DNA from: Pseudomonadales bacterium
GTDB lineage: Bacteria > Pseudomonadota > Gammaproteobacteria > Pseudomonadales > Pseudohongiellaceae
Length of the DNA stretch: 58,131 nucleotides
Direction: 5' to 3'
NCBI GenBank assembly: GCA_022821865.1
Contig: JAJECW010000140.1
Location: forward strand, 1 to 58,131
In this document: in pieces, positions 1-8,169 of the stretch
Layout of the letters: every line of letters starts with the position of its first letter
How positions within the stretch are numbered: position 1 is the first letter of the stretch
Made by a program: the position numbers and the translations under genes
The notes under the pieces: generated by a model
What the model was told of the DNA's origin: nothing
Database searches by the model: none
The model's input: only the letters and a program-made list of their open reading frames with translations

Positions 1-152
1 GTATTCTCTGAAAAATTCCATCCATGGAATTTTTCATTGTCGCAAAACAAAAGCGTGGTTTTGTTTTGCTCCCGAATTCAATGGCTTACGCCATCGAATT
101 CGGCGGCACTTCCATGTGCCGCAGGGAAGCTCTGACTTAATCAGAGCTTCCC
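1..152 (-). repeat. Multi-hairpin intergenic repeat, copy 1 (full length)
   Basis: Five consecutive inverted repeats are visible. Hairpin A has arms at 10-21 and 24-35, B at 42-52 and 59-69, C at 72-85 and 90-103 (one A-C mismatch), D at 104-109 and 116-121, and E at 124-135 and 141-152. Nearly the same block recurs at 15966-16117, and a shortened copy lies at 54625-54705. Read in the direction of the gene next to it (minus strand), the order is E, D, C, B, A, and E begins 17 bases after the stop codon of the glyoxalase-like gene. E lacks a T tract on the far side, so it is not a textbook terminator. A role in 3' end formation or mRNA stability is inference. Confidence 0.85.
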
Positions 153-168
153 TTGTGCCATCTGGGGA

Positions 169-969
169 TCAATACTCGTCGTAACCCTCGGTGAGTTCAA
201 TACGAACTCCCGCAGGGTCGGTAATCAAGGCAGTCTTGAGTTCGATGGAGGGGATTTCCCGATAGGGGACATCGAACTCGATGCCCCGGGCTTCGAGTTG
301 CTTGCAAAAGGCTTCGAGGTCTTCGAATTCAAAGCCGATGTGGTCGATGGCCGCTCCTTCGGTGGCGTGGCGCTCCTGCTCGCTGGCGCCGAAACTCAGG
401 TTCATTCCCGGCGTATTGGTGGTGGTGGCAATCGAGCCACGGGGGCGGACTTCGAGGCCGAATACCTCGGTGTACCATTCGAGCAGACCTTCATGCCCCG
501 GAGTAAGGAAATGCATGTGGTAGCCCATGATTTCCACATGCAGCGACTGGTCTTCCTGCAATTCCACATAGACTTCGTCGGGGAGCATCACATAGGCGTT
601 GGTCTGCCCCTCGGCGCCGGTGAACACTCGGCCGACTTCATATCCCGCCGCGCTCCATTTCTCCAGGAACCGCTCGATATCGCGCACCTTGAAGCCGAAA
701 TGGTCCATCACGGTTTCCCGTGAGCCCATGCTCGGCGCGCGTTCGGTGAGTGCCACGAGCATATTGGGCAGGCGCACCGCGGTCAGCGGGCCTTTTTCCA
801 CCACCACGCCATTGAAATATTCCACCCAGATCCGCTTGTGGCGTTCGATGTCGGAAACATTGAGGTGGACATGGCCATAGGTGAGCCCGGCAGGGTTTGG
901 CGTGGCGAGTTGGCCCGGCGCCGGCGCCGCCAGCGCGGCCAATGCGAGGCCGAGAAGTATTTTTTTCAT
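169..969 (-). CDS. Exported glyoxalase/VOC-superfamily protein
   Basis: A 266-residue protein starting MKKILLGLALAALAA, a clear signal peptide, so it probably acts in the periplasm. Two VOC-type beta-alpha-beta-beta-beta modules follow, the first beginning TYGHVHLNVSDIERHK (about residue 30) and the second near YHMHFLTPGHEGLLEW. Several His and Glu residues (HVHL, YVELQ, HIGFEF, RIELTEG) sit where VOC metal ligands usually fall. The longer reading frame upstream was rejected: the ATG at 967-969 has a GGAG ribosome site about 8 bases upstream and starts exactly at the signal peptide. The family includes glyoxalase I, extradiol dioxygenases and resistance proteins; the substrate cannot be read from sequence. 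Confidence 0.85.
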   Translation of the reverse strand: MKKILLGLALAALAAPAPGQLATPNPAGLTYGHVHLNVSDIERHKRIWVEYFNGVVVEKGPLTAVRLPNMLVALTERAPSMGSRETVMDHFGFKVRDIERFLEKWSAAGYEVGRVFTGAEGQTNAYVMLPDEVYVELQEDQSLHVEIMGYHMHFLTPGHEGLLEWYTEVFGLEVRPRGSIATTTNTPGMNLSFGASEQERHATEGAAIDHIGFEFEDLEAFCKQLEARGIEFDVPYREIPSIELKTALITDPAGVRIELTEGYDEY

Positions 970-1309
970 TGCGCCAATCTCCTTCCCTAAACGCCCCTGG
1001 AAACCAGTCTGCCGACAGCTCCGGCCAAAAATTTCTCCGCAGGGAAGCAAGCCTAAATCCACTCTCCCAGTGGCGCCAGCAAGATTACACACTGTTTCAA
1101 ATTGATCTCCCAATGGATATCGGGGACCGGGCCAAGTTCTTTTTATGGGTAAAAAAGTAACATTTTGGCAAAATATCGAAAGTAATTCAGCGGAAAGCTT
1201 TATCCCGGACAAAATATGGGTACACTAGCCCCCCTAACAGCTTTGGCAAAATGACCGAAGCGACCTATACAAAATTCAAGAACTACTCCAAATCGAGGGG
1301 AGAACCAAG
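970..1309. other. Divergent intergenic region, no gene seen
   Basis: These 340 bases separate the glyoxalase-like gene from the TonB-dependent receptor. The half next to the receptor is AT-rich and holds the receptor promoter and two copies of TTTGGCAAAAT (1164-1174 and 1242-1252). The first copy lies in a perfect odd-length palindrome, ATTTTGGCAAAAT. No ORF with a convincing ribosome site was found. Confidence 0.6.
1243..1271 (+). promoter_or_regulatory. Predicted sigma-70 promoter of the TonB-dependent receptor
   Basis: TTGGCA (1243-1248) and TATACA (1266-1271) are separated by exactly 17 bases. The predicted transcript would start near 1278, leaving a leader of about 32 bases with a GGGGAG ribosome site before the ATG at 1310. 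The -35 box lies inside the second TTTGGCAAAAT copy, so a repressor bound there would block the polymerase; that part is inference. Confidence 0.6.
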
Positions 1310-4300
1310 ATGCAACGCAGATTCCCGAGTGCGCGGAAAGCGCTCACCCTGGCCATACTCGCCGGCCTTTCCATGCCAGTCGCCGCCCAGGACGATGAAG
1401 ACGCCATCGAAGAAGTGGTGGTCACCGGCTCCTTCATCCGCGGCACCCCGCTGGACGCGCCTTCGCCGGTGCAACTGATCGACCGCAACAGCATTGAAGC
1501 CCAAGGGGCTGCGGTGGTCTGGGACGTGATCAAGAATCTGGAAGTGAATTCCGGCTCCTTCACCAACCAGGGTTCGGGCGAGCGCTCCCAGGTCGAGGGC
1601 ACCGCGGTGGTCAACTTGCGGAACCTGGGCGAAAACAGCACCTTGACCTTGATCAACGGCAAGCGTATGGCGCCGCACGCGGGCGAGACAGAAACCGGCG
1701 GCGAGTTTGTCAACATCAATGCGATCCCCATCGTGATGACCGAGCGCATCGAAGTTCTCACCGACGGCGGCTCGGCGCTCTATGGCGCCGACGCTGTGGC
1801 TGGCGTGGTCAACGTCATCATGCGAACCGAATTCGAGGGCATTGAAATCTACGGCGATATTCAGGGCGTGGAAGCTGCCGGCGACGCTTTCGATCAAACC
1901 GTGAGCGGGATCTGGGGCTGGGCCAGCGACGACGGCGACACGCACTTCGTTGTTTCCGCCGAGCGTTTCGAGCGCGACCCGTTGAATGTGCTGTATGGCA
2001 ATCATATAGATGAAAATTCGCAGTTTCTGCAGCCGGTTTCATCGATAGGGGGCGCCGTTGCGTCTCCGCTGTTCGGCGCCAATGTGAATCCCGCGTACAT
2101 CAATCAGGAGATCACAGACTACAATATCTCCCAAGGCGGCGAGGCTACAACGATCTACAGTGATCCGCTGTGCGAGACAATGACGGGAACCACCGGCATC
2201 CCCTTCCAGTTCGGTACCTTGCGCGAGCAGCGCGGGGAACGCGGCGGCGCATGCCGGGAAGATGTCGCCCGCTTCAATTTTCTCGAAAACAAAACCGAAC
2301 GCAGCAGTTTCGCGCTCTCATTCGACCATACTTTCAGTGAGTCGGCGGAGTTTTACCTGTTTGCCAGCCATTCGGAAAACACCGTAACTCTCCAGGGGGG
2401 GGGGTTGAACAATACGGGCGGGTCCAGCACTACCCGCGGCCCCACGGTTTTTCTGGCTCAGCCGGGAGCCTACACCCGCAATCCCGCATTCGGTTTCAAC
2501 GCGATCGGTCAAACCATGGAGTTGGGTTTCTTCGCGCCGCAAGCCGGGCTGGAACGTCCCGCTGATATTCCCAACGCCCCCGTATCGATGGCTAACGGCG
2601 GACCGAATATGGCGTTTTGGGCCAATCCCCGGGACAACATTCCCAGAGACGGACAGCGTTCCAACTTCACTGATACGTCTGCCGACCTGATACAGACAGG
2701 CTTCCGCGGAGATTTTCAGTTCAATGATCGCGACTGGAACTACGATGTGAGCCTGTCGTGGTCCAGCACCAGCAACGAGCAGTCGTATCAGGTTTTCAAT
2801 CGCGATCGAACGGAATTGGCGGCCAATGGACTGGGTGGGCCGAATTGTACTCCCAACGGTCGTCCGGATTTTGACTTTGCAAACGAACCTGGCCCATTTG
2901 GCGGCGTGGTTCCTCAAGCATGGGATTTTTATGGCGCACTGACCCAGACATTCTTTCCGGGCTATGTGTTTACCACGCGGGAAAATCTGTCTTACGCATT
3001 GACGAGCAACAACCACGGCAAGGACGGCTGCATGTTCTACAACCCGTTCCTGACGCAATTCACGGATCCGAATGTGGCCAACAGCCCGGAGTTGATGGAA
3101 TGGATGAACCAGACCGTGCTGCGGGCGGACAAGCGCAACAAGCTGCGCGTGTTTGACGGGGTGGTGAGCGGCGGCCTGTTCGATATGGCCGGCGGTGAAG
3201 CGGCGGTCGCCATCGGCGCCCAGTATCGTGAACGCACCGCCGATTCCATCGCGCCCGATCTGAATTTCCCTGGCCTGCAGGATCGCATTCTGGGATACGA
3301 CGAAAACGGCGTTCCCAACCAATTCCATTACGTAGCCAACAACTATGAGTGCTCAAACTGTATTTTCAACTACAACAACATGCGCACCACAAATTCGATA
3401 TTCGGCGAGTTGTCGCTTCCGTTCATGGAAAATGTCGAGTCCCAGATAGCGCTTCGCTGGGAAGACTATGGCGGCAATATCGGCAGCGAGCTGTCGCCGA
3501 AAATCGCCCTGAGCTGGCGTCCGGTCGACGAGTTGTTGCTGCGCGGTTCCTGGTCGCAGTCCTTCCGTGCGCCTAACATCGGCATCGTCGAAGAGGGTCT
3601 CGAAGCGAGCAGTCTTGTATTCAGGGATCCGATTTCAAATCAGCGGGTGCGCGCAGGACTCATCGATCCGACGCCGCAAAACGGCGAAGTAGAGCAAACC
3701 TTTACCTTGGGCGGCCCGGCGCCTGAAGTAGGCAACGAGTATGCCGACACCTATTCGGTCGGCTTCATCTGGACGCCTTCCGGCAGTCTCGACGGCCTGT
3801 CGGTGCAGGCCGATTTCTGGCGCTTCGAAGTAAGTGACAGAGTACTTCCGCAGCCCGGTATTTCCGCTGTGCAACCGGAGATTGAGCGATTTCTGCAAGT
3901 GCGGGACAACCCGGCCAACTACATCCTGAACGACAGTATTTCGGCGGATTCGCCCGTGCTTGACGTGCCCTGCGATCCCAATGCGCTTGAGGCCGAGTTC
4001 GGTCGCGATTCCGATGAAAGGCTGAACTGTGTGGTGAATCCCACCCTGTATGAGCCCCCTGCGGAAGGATGGGGTATCAGCCGAGCCGCGCGGAGTGAAA
4101 GCGCCAACCTGATCACCTTGACCCTGGCGGCAATCAACGCCGGTCAGATCGAGGCCGATGGCGCCGATGTCAAGATTGCATATGACTGGGACAATGATCT
4201 GGGTCGCTTTCGCATCAGCACCGATTACACCCATGTGCGGCAGTACAAGCTGATCGATGTGCCCGGGCTGGAACTCGGATTGGTTGACACCGGCATTTTC

Positions 4301-4717
4301 GATGCCGCCGGCACAACGGGGAACGCTGGAACCGGCAATCATGTGCGCTCGCTGCCGGACAACAAGGGCAATATCACCTTCTCATGGCAGCGAGATCAGT
4401 ATGGCGTGACCTTGATCAACAGGCATATCGGCGCCTATCAGGATTTGTCCTACGATTTCGCCTACGAAACCGGGAACGATCTGGTTCGTTCGCTGCTGCG
4501 CCGCAAGGTTGACAGTTATCAAACCTGGGACGCGCAGTTCCGATACACCCATGATTGGGACAACGCCGCATTCGGCAGCACGCTCTTCACTTTTGGCGTG
4601 CTGGATCTGTTCGACGAGAAACTGCCCTATCGCGAAGCCAGCGCCGGAAACTACGATGCCCTGGTATTCGACCCCCGCGGGCGTCGCATCTACGCGAGGT
4701 TTACCCACTCGCTCTGA
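1310..4717 (+). CDS. TonB-dependent outer-membrane receptor
   Basis: A 1135-residue protein with a signal peptide ending near MPVAAQ, followed by a TonB-box-like EEVVVTGSFIRG (about residues 34-45). The plug domain has VVNLRNLG, TLTLINGKR and the typical GSALYGADAVAGVVNVI. A large beta barrel follows, with a signature like SWSQSFRAPNIG and ending in ARFTHSL. These proteins import siderophores, cobalamin, glycans or peptides using TonB energy; the ligand is unknown. The gene has its own promoter and terminator, so it is probably monocistronic. A run of ten G (2395-2404) lies inside the barrel coding sequence and is in frame here, encoding three glycines. Confidence 0.95.
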   Translation: MQRRFPSARKALTLAILAGLSMPVAAQDDEDAIEEVVVTGSFIRGTPLDAPSPVQLIDRNSIEAQGAAVVWDVIKNLEVNSGSFTNQGSGERSQVEGTAVVNLRNLGENSTLTLINGKRMAPHAGETETGGEFVNINAIPIVMTERIEVLTDGGSALYGADAVAGVVNVIMRTEFEGIEIYGDIQGVEAAGDAFDQTVSGIWGWASDDGDTHFVVSAERFERDPLNVLYGNHIDENSQFLQPVSSIGGAVASPLFGANVNPAYINQEITDYNISQGGEATTIYSDPLCETMTGTTGIPFQFGTLREQRGERGGACREDVARFNFLENKTERSSFALSFDHTFSESAEFYLFASHSENTVTLQGGGLNNTGGSSTTRGPTVFLAQPGAYTRNPAFGFNAIGQTMELGFFAPQAGLERPADIPNAPVSMANGGPNMAFWANPRDNIPRDGQRSNFTDTSADLIQTGFRGDFQFNDRDWNYDVSLSWSSTSNEQSYQVFNRDRTELAANGLGGPNCTPNGRPDFDFANEPGPFGGVVPQAWDFYGALTQTFFPGYVFTTRENLSYALTSNNHGKDGCMFYNPFLTQFTDPNVANSPELMEWMNQTVLRADKRNKLRVFDGVVSGGLFDMAGGEAAVAIGAQYRERTADSIAPDLNFPGLQDRILGYDENGVPNQFHYVANNYECSNCIFNYNNMRTTNSIFGELSLPFMENVESQIALRWEDYGGNIGSELSPKIALSWRPVDELLLRGSWSQSFRAPNIGIVEEGLEASSLVFRDPISNQRVRAGLIDPTPQNGEVEQTFTLGGPAPEVGNEYADTYSVGFIWTPSGSLDGLSVQADFWRFEVSDRVLPQPGISAVQPEIERFLQVRDNPANYILNDSISADSPVLDVPCDPNALEAEFGRDSDERLNCVVNPTLYEPPAEGWGISRAARSESANLITLTLAAINAGQIEADGADVKIAYDWDNDLGRFRISTDYTHVRQYKLIDVPGLELGLVDTGIFDAAGTTGNAGTGNHVRSLPDNKGNITFSWQRDQYGVTLINRHIGAYQDLSYDFAYETGNDLVRSLLRRKVDSYQTWDAQFRYTHDWDNAAFGSTLFTFGVLDLFDEKLPYREASAGNYDALVFDPRGRRIYARFTHSL
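2395..2404 (+). repeat. G10 homopolymer in the receptor gene
   Basis: Ten consecutive G bases lie inside the receptor coding sequence, reading Gln-Gly-Gly-Gly-Leu. Loss or gain of one base would shift the frame about a third of the way into the protein. Such tracts are known phase-variation sites in outer-membrane protein genes of other proteobacteria; whether this one varies is unknown. Confidence 0.6.
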
Positions 4718-4740
4718 TTCCGATCAGAACAGGCAAAACC

Positions 4741-4773
4741 CAAAACGGCGGTGGCGCTCCCACCGCCGTTTTG
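4741..4773 (+). terminator. Rho-independent terminator after the receptor gene
   Basis: A 14-base stem (CAAAACGGCGGTGG paired with its exact complement at 4760-4773) surrounds a five-base loop. The A-rich 5' flank and the TTTTGTT 3' flank let it serve as a terminator. It lies 24 bases after the receptor stop codon. Confidence 0.85.
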
Positions 4774-4869
4774 TTCCTCCGAAGTTTGACTGAAGGGCTC
4801 GGTCAAGCCCATCGGCAAGGTAACATGGGACACCCATTGCCCCCATACTCTGACGACCGCAGCGGCAGC

Positions 4870-4937
4870 CATGCCGGTAGCCCCAGTCTGGGTCGAGCGC
4901 ATTGGCGATGCCGGCTTTGTCGCGGAAGCGGCCCGCT
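4870..4937 (+). repeat. Direct repeat flanking the VapBC module, left copy
   Basis: About 68 bases beginning CATGCCGGTAGCCCC and ending GGAAGCGGCCCGCT recur at 5689-5758 in the same orientation, with a few substitutions and a five-base length difference near the middle. The two copies closely flank the toxin-antitoxin pair at 5015-5646. Confidence 0.65.
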
Positions 4938-4996
4938 ATTTGGATTCACTCGAAATGGACATTTTCGGACGCATTTTCGTTGATATGGGCCAATAG
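4871..4996 (+). CDS. Possible 41-residue small protein or gene relic
   Basis: An open frame beginning MPVAPVWVERIGDAGF and ending FVDMGQ covers the left direct repeat and stops just before the vapB start. The composition is protein-like, but no ribosome site is evident. The matching frame in the right repeat is closed by a stop after MPVAPV. It may be a real small gene, the remnant of a longer one, or chance; no family is recognised. Confidence 0.25.
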   Translation: MPVAPVWVERIGDAGFVAEAARYLDSLEMDIFGRIFVDMGQ

Positions 4997-5008
4997 TTGG
5001 TCTAGTAT
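4980..5008 (+). promoter_or_regulatory. Predicted promoter of the VapBC-type module
   Basis: TTGATA (4980-4985) and TAGTAT (5003-5008) are separated by 17 bases. The expected start point is near 5015, which is the A of the antitoxin ATG, so the mRNA may be leaderless. No Shine-Dalgarno sequence precedes the ATG, which fits. Confidence 0.5.
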
Positions 5009-5014
5009 CTGGTC

Positions 5015-5263
5015 ATGATCAAGATCAACATAGCCGAAGCAAAGGCGAATTTCTCGCGCTGTATCGAATCCGTTGAGCGTGGTGAGACGGTCACCGTTTG
5101 CCGCCGCAATGTGCCCGTTGCGGAAATCAGATCGCTGCCGCGACCTCTCAGGGAGAGGCGCCCCATCGGTATCGACCGTGGCATGAGAATTTCCGCCGGT
5201 TTTTTTGAGCCTCTTCCCGACAGGGTCCTTTCTGCCTTTGAGGGTGGAATCGATCCGGAATGA
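5015..5263 (+). CDS. Phd/YefM-family antitoxin
   Basis: An 82-residue protein. The N-terminus MIKINIAEAKANFSR is the Phd/YefM DNA-binding pattern, followed by ESVERGETVTVCRRNVPVAEI, where a residue such as G is common before VPVA in relatives. The C-terminal half, rich in Pro and Arg and ending in an acidic tail, would be the toxin-neutralising segment. Its stop overlaps the start of the PIN toxin by four bases (ATGA), showing translational coupling. Antitoxins of this type bind their own promoter, and the promoter here touches the start codon. Confidence 0.9.
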   Translation: MIKINIAEAKANFSRCIESVERGETVTVCRRNVPVAEIRSLPRPLRERRPIGIDRGMRISAGFFEPLPDRVLSAFEGGIDPE

Positions 5264-5646
5264 GGCTGTTGCTCGACACCTGCACTTTTCTGTGGCTGGC
5301 GACGGATGACCCGCAATTGACGGAAACCGCCAGGGATTGCTGCCGCGACCCCCGCAACAATGTGTATCTCAGCGCTCTCTCGGGATGGGAAATCGCCATC
5401 AAGTATCGTCTCGGTCGATTGCAACTACCGGAAAGACCGGACCGGTACGTGGCAAGCAGACGAAAATGGCTGCAACTGGAATCCCTCCCCTTCAACGAGA
5501 ACAGCGCCGCGCACGATGCGCTATTGCCGGCTCATCACAATGACCCGTTCGACAGGGGCCTGGTTTCCCAGGCCATTCTGAACGGCCTCACGATCATCAC
5601 TCCCGATGTTCAAATCGCGCGCTATCCTGCCCCGGTATTGTGGTAA
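5260..5646 (+). CDS. vapC: PIN-domain toxin (VapC-like ribonuclease)
   Basis: A 128-residue protein with the PIN-fold acidic residues in the expected places: D6 in MRLLLDTCTFLW, E44 in SGWEIAIKYRLG, D95 and D98 in HNDPFDRGL, and D116 in IITPDVQI. PIN toxins are magnesium-dependent RNases that cut tRNA, rRNA or mRNA when the antitoxin is lost. The gene is complete, of normal length for the family, and coupled to the Phd-type antitoxin by an ATGA overlap. The RNA target cannot be read from the sequence. Confidence 0.9.
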   Translation: MRLLLDTCTFLWLATDDPQLTETARDCCRDPRNNVYLSALSGWEIAIKYRLGRLQLPERPDRYVASRRKWLQLESLPFNENSAAHDALLPAHHNDPFDRGLVSQAILNGLTIITPDVQIARYPAPVLW

Positions 5647-5688
5647 CCAGCGATGGGAGAGTCATGGAGAGAGTCATGGGGCACCCAC

Positions 5689-5758
5689 CATGCCAGTAGC
5701 CCCAGTCTGACAGGCAGGCGCATTGGCGACGCCGGCTTTGTCTCGGAAGCGGCCCGCT
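5689..5758 (+). repeat. Direct repeat flanking the VapBC module, right copy
   Basis: Near-copy of 4870-4937. It differs by scattered substitutions and a five-base length difference near the middle. The small frame found in the left copy is closed here. Similarity appears to continue weakly into TGGATTC near 5772. Apart from this the 203 bases between the toxin and the next gene hold nothing recognised. Confidence 0.65.
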
Positions 5759-5849
5759 TTCGCCCTGATAATGGATTCGCTCATTGGCTCGAAAAGTCAG
5801 CAATTTTCAGGCGGAACATGAATCCGCCGCCGCCGCTGTGGTTTTGAAC

Positions 5850-6488
5850 TCAGCCGGGGTTTTTCCGCCGCAACTCGAAGTTGTAGGACATGCTGATGCG
5901 GTCGGCGTCCTCGTGCTGCTGGCTTACGCCATGATCGAGCCAGGCGGGAAACATCAGCAATTTGCCTTCCTCCGGGGGAAGGGTGGTGATGAGGGTGTTC
6001 TCGGCGCGGTTTTCCCGCAGCGGCGCGGGCACCATCCAGCGCGCTGGCCGCGGATCCTTGAGGCTGATGGGCGCCGCGCCGGGACCGCACTGGAGGTAGA
6101 ACACGCCGCTGATCTGGGAGTAGGGGTGGACGTGGTCCCGGTGGAAGCTGTGGCGCGAGTTGATGTTGCACCAGAGCTGGGTCATGGCGAGCTCGAAGTT
6201 TTCCAGGTCCCAGAATTGCTTGTGGCCGTAGTCGCAGGCGACCTGGAACATGAAATCCGCGAGCTTGCGGAAGGCCGGGTCGGTGTAGAGCCGGTCGCGG
6301 CTGCGGAAGCTGGTGAAGCCGTGCGGGTAGTGGCGGGCGGAGTACTCCCGTCCCGCCCCGTCCTCGTCGCGGATGGCATAGATTCGGCGGATTAGTGGTT
6401 CCTTTTCCGCCGCGAAATCGGGATACCAGGCCTCGTGCAGGAAAGTGGGAAATAGCGCGCGCAAGGTCATTTTAACTGCTTGCGACAT
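5850..6488 (-). CDS. Putative 2OG-Fe(II) oxygenase (TIGR02466-like)
   Basis: A 212-residue protein with FHRDHVHPYSQISGVFYL (residues 115-132), the His/Pro/Ser-Gly-Val signature of the small 2-oxoglutarate/iron oxygenase-like family. A distal histidine lies in WLDHGV (H186) and an arginine in RISMSYNFELR (R197), which would bind 2-oxoglutarate. It has no signal peptide and is probably cytosolic. ATGs at 6488 and 6470 are both possible starts. Such genes often hydroxylate amino acids or peptides, but the substrate is unknown, and the exact metal ligands among H116, D118, H119 and H121 are uncertain. Confidence 0.75.
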   Translation of the reverse strand: MSQAVKMTLRALFPTFLHEAWYPDFAAEKEPLIRRIYAIRDEDGAGREYSARHYPHGFTSFRSRDRLYTDPAFRKLADFMFQVACDYGHKQFWDLENFELAMTQLWCNINSRHSFHRDHVHPYSQISGVFYLQCGPGAAPISLKDPRPARWMVPAPLRENRAENTLITTLPPEEGKLLMFPAWLDHGVSQQHEDADRISMSYNFELRRKNPG

Positions 6489-6617
6489 GATCTATCTCCA
6501 AACTCCGGTCGCTTTCCGTCGGAGACTGAACCCTTTCCCGGCTGGCGCCGGGCCCCTTTCAGTCACCGCCGCGCTCCCTCATTGCTCAATTCGAAGTCAA
6601 AACGTTGTCCAGCCTCG

Positions 6618-7886
6618 TCAATCAATGATCGCCTGATAAATCCCGTTGCGGAGCACGTTGTAGTCGTTCAGGCCCGTGGCGGGGATGATCTGGGTGAGAT
6701 AGACGACCACCAGGTCCTCCGCCGGGTCCACCCAGTAGGTGGAATGGTAGGCGCCGCCCCAGCCGTATTCGCCTTCCGAGCCAAGGCGGCCGTTGGCGCC
6801 GAGGTCTTCCAGCACGTAATAGCCGAGGCCGAAACCCTGGCCGCTGCGGAAGGGAATTCCGGCCAGATGGTCCACGGTCATCAGTTCCACGGTCTTGGGC
6901 GAAAGGATGCGCGCGCCGTCCAACTCGCCGCCGTTGAGGGTCATTTGCAGAAAGCGGGCGTAGTCCCGGGCCGTGGAAAGCAGGCCGGCGCCGCCGGAAA
7001 AGCTGGTGCGGGGGCCATCCACATACATGCCTTGGCTTTGCATGCCGTCGGTTTCCGGAATCGCTTCCACGCCATCGGCGCCGGGGCGATACACCGTGGC
7101 CAGCCGGTCGCGCTTGTCTTCCGGCAGATAGAAATGCGTGTCGCGCATGTCGAGCGGGTCGAAAATGTGCTGTTGCAGAAAGCCTTGCAGGTCCATGCCG
7201 CTGGCTTTTTCCACCACCACGCCGAGAATGTCGGTGCTGTAGCCGTAAATCCATTGCTCGCCGGGATGGGCGTCCAGGGGCAGCGAACCCATGCGGGCGA
7301 TGGTTTCGGCAATGGGCTCGTCGCGGTTGGCGAAGTACCAGCCCTGGAATCCCTCCGCCTCCCAGCGGTCCTGGGCCGGCCCGCCGCCATAACTCATGCC
7401 GGCGGTGTGGGTCAGCAGATGCCGGATCGTGATGGGCCGGGACGCGTCTTCCAGCACATAGCCCACGCTGCCGTCCGGCACCACCGCAACCCGCATGTCG
7501 CTCCATTCGGGAATATAGCGTCCGAGCGGGTCGCTGATGTCGAGCCTGCCCTGCTCCTGCAGGACCATGACAGCCGTGCTGACAATGGCCTTGGTCTGGG
7601 AAGCGATGCGGAAAATCGTGTCGCCGCTCATGGCCGCGCCCGCTTCCTTGTCGCGCCAGCCATTGGCGGCGCTGAAGGCCACTTTTCCGTCGCGCAGCAC
7701 GAGCACCACCTGCCCGGCGATGCGATCCTCCTCGACAAAGGACTTCAGCCGCGCATCGAGCACCGCCAGCCGCTCGGCGGAAAACCCGAGTTGCTCCGGG
7801 TCGCCCCTGACGAACTCGGCGGCCAGCGCCGCAGTCGAAAAAACCAGCGCGAAAGCGGCAATGAAAAATCGTTGGAGAAAAAGCAT
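6618..7886 (-). CDS. Exported serine hydrolase, beta-lactamase class C fold
   Basis: A 422-residue protein from the ATG at 7884-7886, preceded by GGGAG at seven bases and followed by a signal peptide (MLFLQRFFIAAFALVFS). The catalytic S96-Q-T-K99 (SxxK) lies in FRIASQTKAIVS. The second motif reads Y216-S-T in place of the usual Y-x-N. GGAYHSTYWVDP near the C-terminus corresponds to the KTG/HxG region. This set is typical of esterases and D-aminopeptidases related to class C beta-lactamases rather than true lactamases. It acts in the periplasm; the substrate is unknown. Confidence 0.88.
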   Translation of the reverse strand: MLFLQRFFIAAFALVFSTAALAAEFVRGDPEQLGFSAERLAVLDARLKSFVEEDRIAGQVVLVLRDGKVAFSAANGWRDKEAGAAMSGDTIFRIASQTKAIVSTAVMVLQEQGRLDISDPLGRYIPEWSDMRVAVVPDGSVGYVLEDASRPITIRHLLTHTAGMSYGGGPAQDRWEAEGFQGWYFANRDEPIAETIARMGSLPLDAHPGEQWIYGYSTDILGVVVEKASGMDLQGFLQQHIFDPLDMRDTHFYLPEDKRDRLATVYRPGADGVEAIPETDGMQSQGMYVDGPRTSFSGGAGLLSTARDYARFLQMTLNGGELDGARILSPKTVELMTVDHLAGIPFRSGQGFGLGYYVLEDLGANGRLGSEGEYGWGGAYHSTYWVDPAEDLVVVYLTQIIPATGLNDYNVLRNGIYQAIID

Positions 7887-8004
7887 GGCAAGGCTCCCGC
7901 AGGTGCAATCCGAAGTCGCCAAAGCTTAGCAGCAAGCAGCCCGGCGGACAAAGCCCCTGCGGTCAAATCCCTGTGCAGTCAGGATCAGCTTTGTGTTTCG
8001 ACTC

Positions 8005-8077
8005 CCTGGGAGCCTGTGCCGTACGAATTCGCGAAAGCGGATTTGCAGCCGTGAATTCCTACGGCGCAGGCTCCTGG
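8005..8077. repeat. Short terminal-inverted-repeat element, 73 bp form
   Basis: The ends are inverted copies: CCTGGGAGCCTGTGCCGT at the left, and at the right the complement of CCAGGAGCCTGCGCCGTA, each followed inward by a GAATTC. The centre reads GCGAAAGCGGATTTGCAGCC. The same ends bound longer members at 52826-52992 and, in part, 16869-16997. It has no coding capacity and looks like a miniature mobile or palindromic element. Confidence 0.7.
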
Positions 8078-8169
8078 AATCGCTTCAAATCACGACCCGG
8101 AGACCGGGCTCTCGCATCCTCGGCTTCCGCCTTTCACACCAGCCTGTCAAATCCGGCAGCGGCAGCGGC

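Noticed and set aside
169..1212. 347-residue version of the glyoxalase-like protein
   Set aside because: The first 81 residues are not protein-like, and a signal peptide with a ribosome site starts at 969.
6480..8054. 524-codon open frame on the plus strand
   Set aside because: Antisense to the serine hydrolase, and it crosses repeat DNA.
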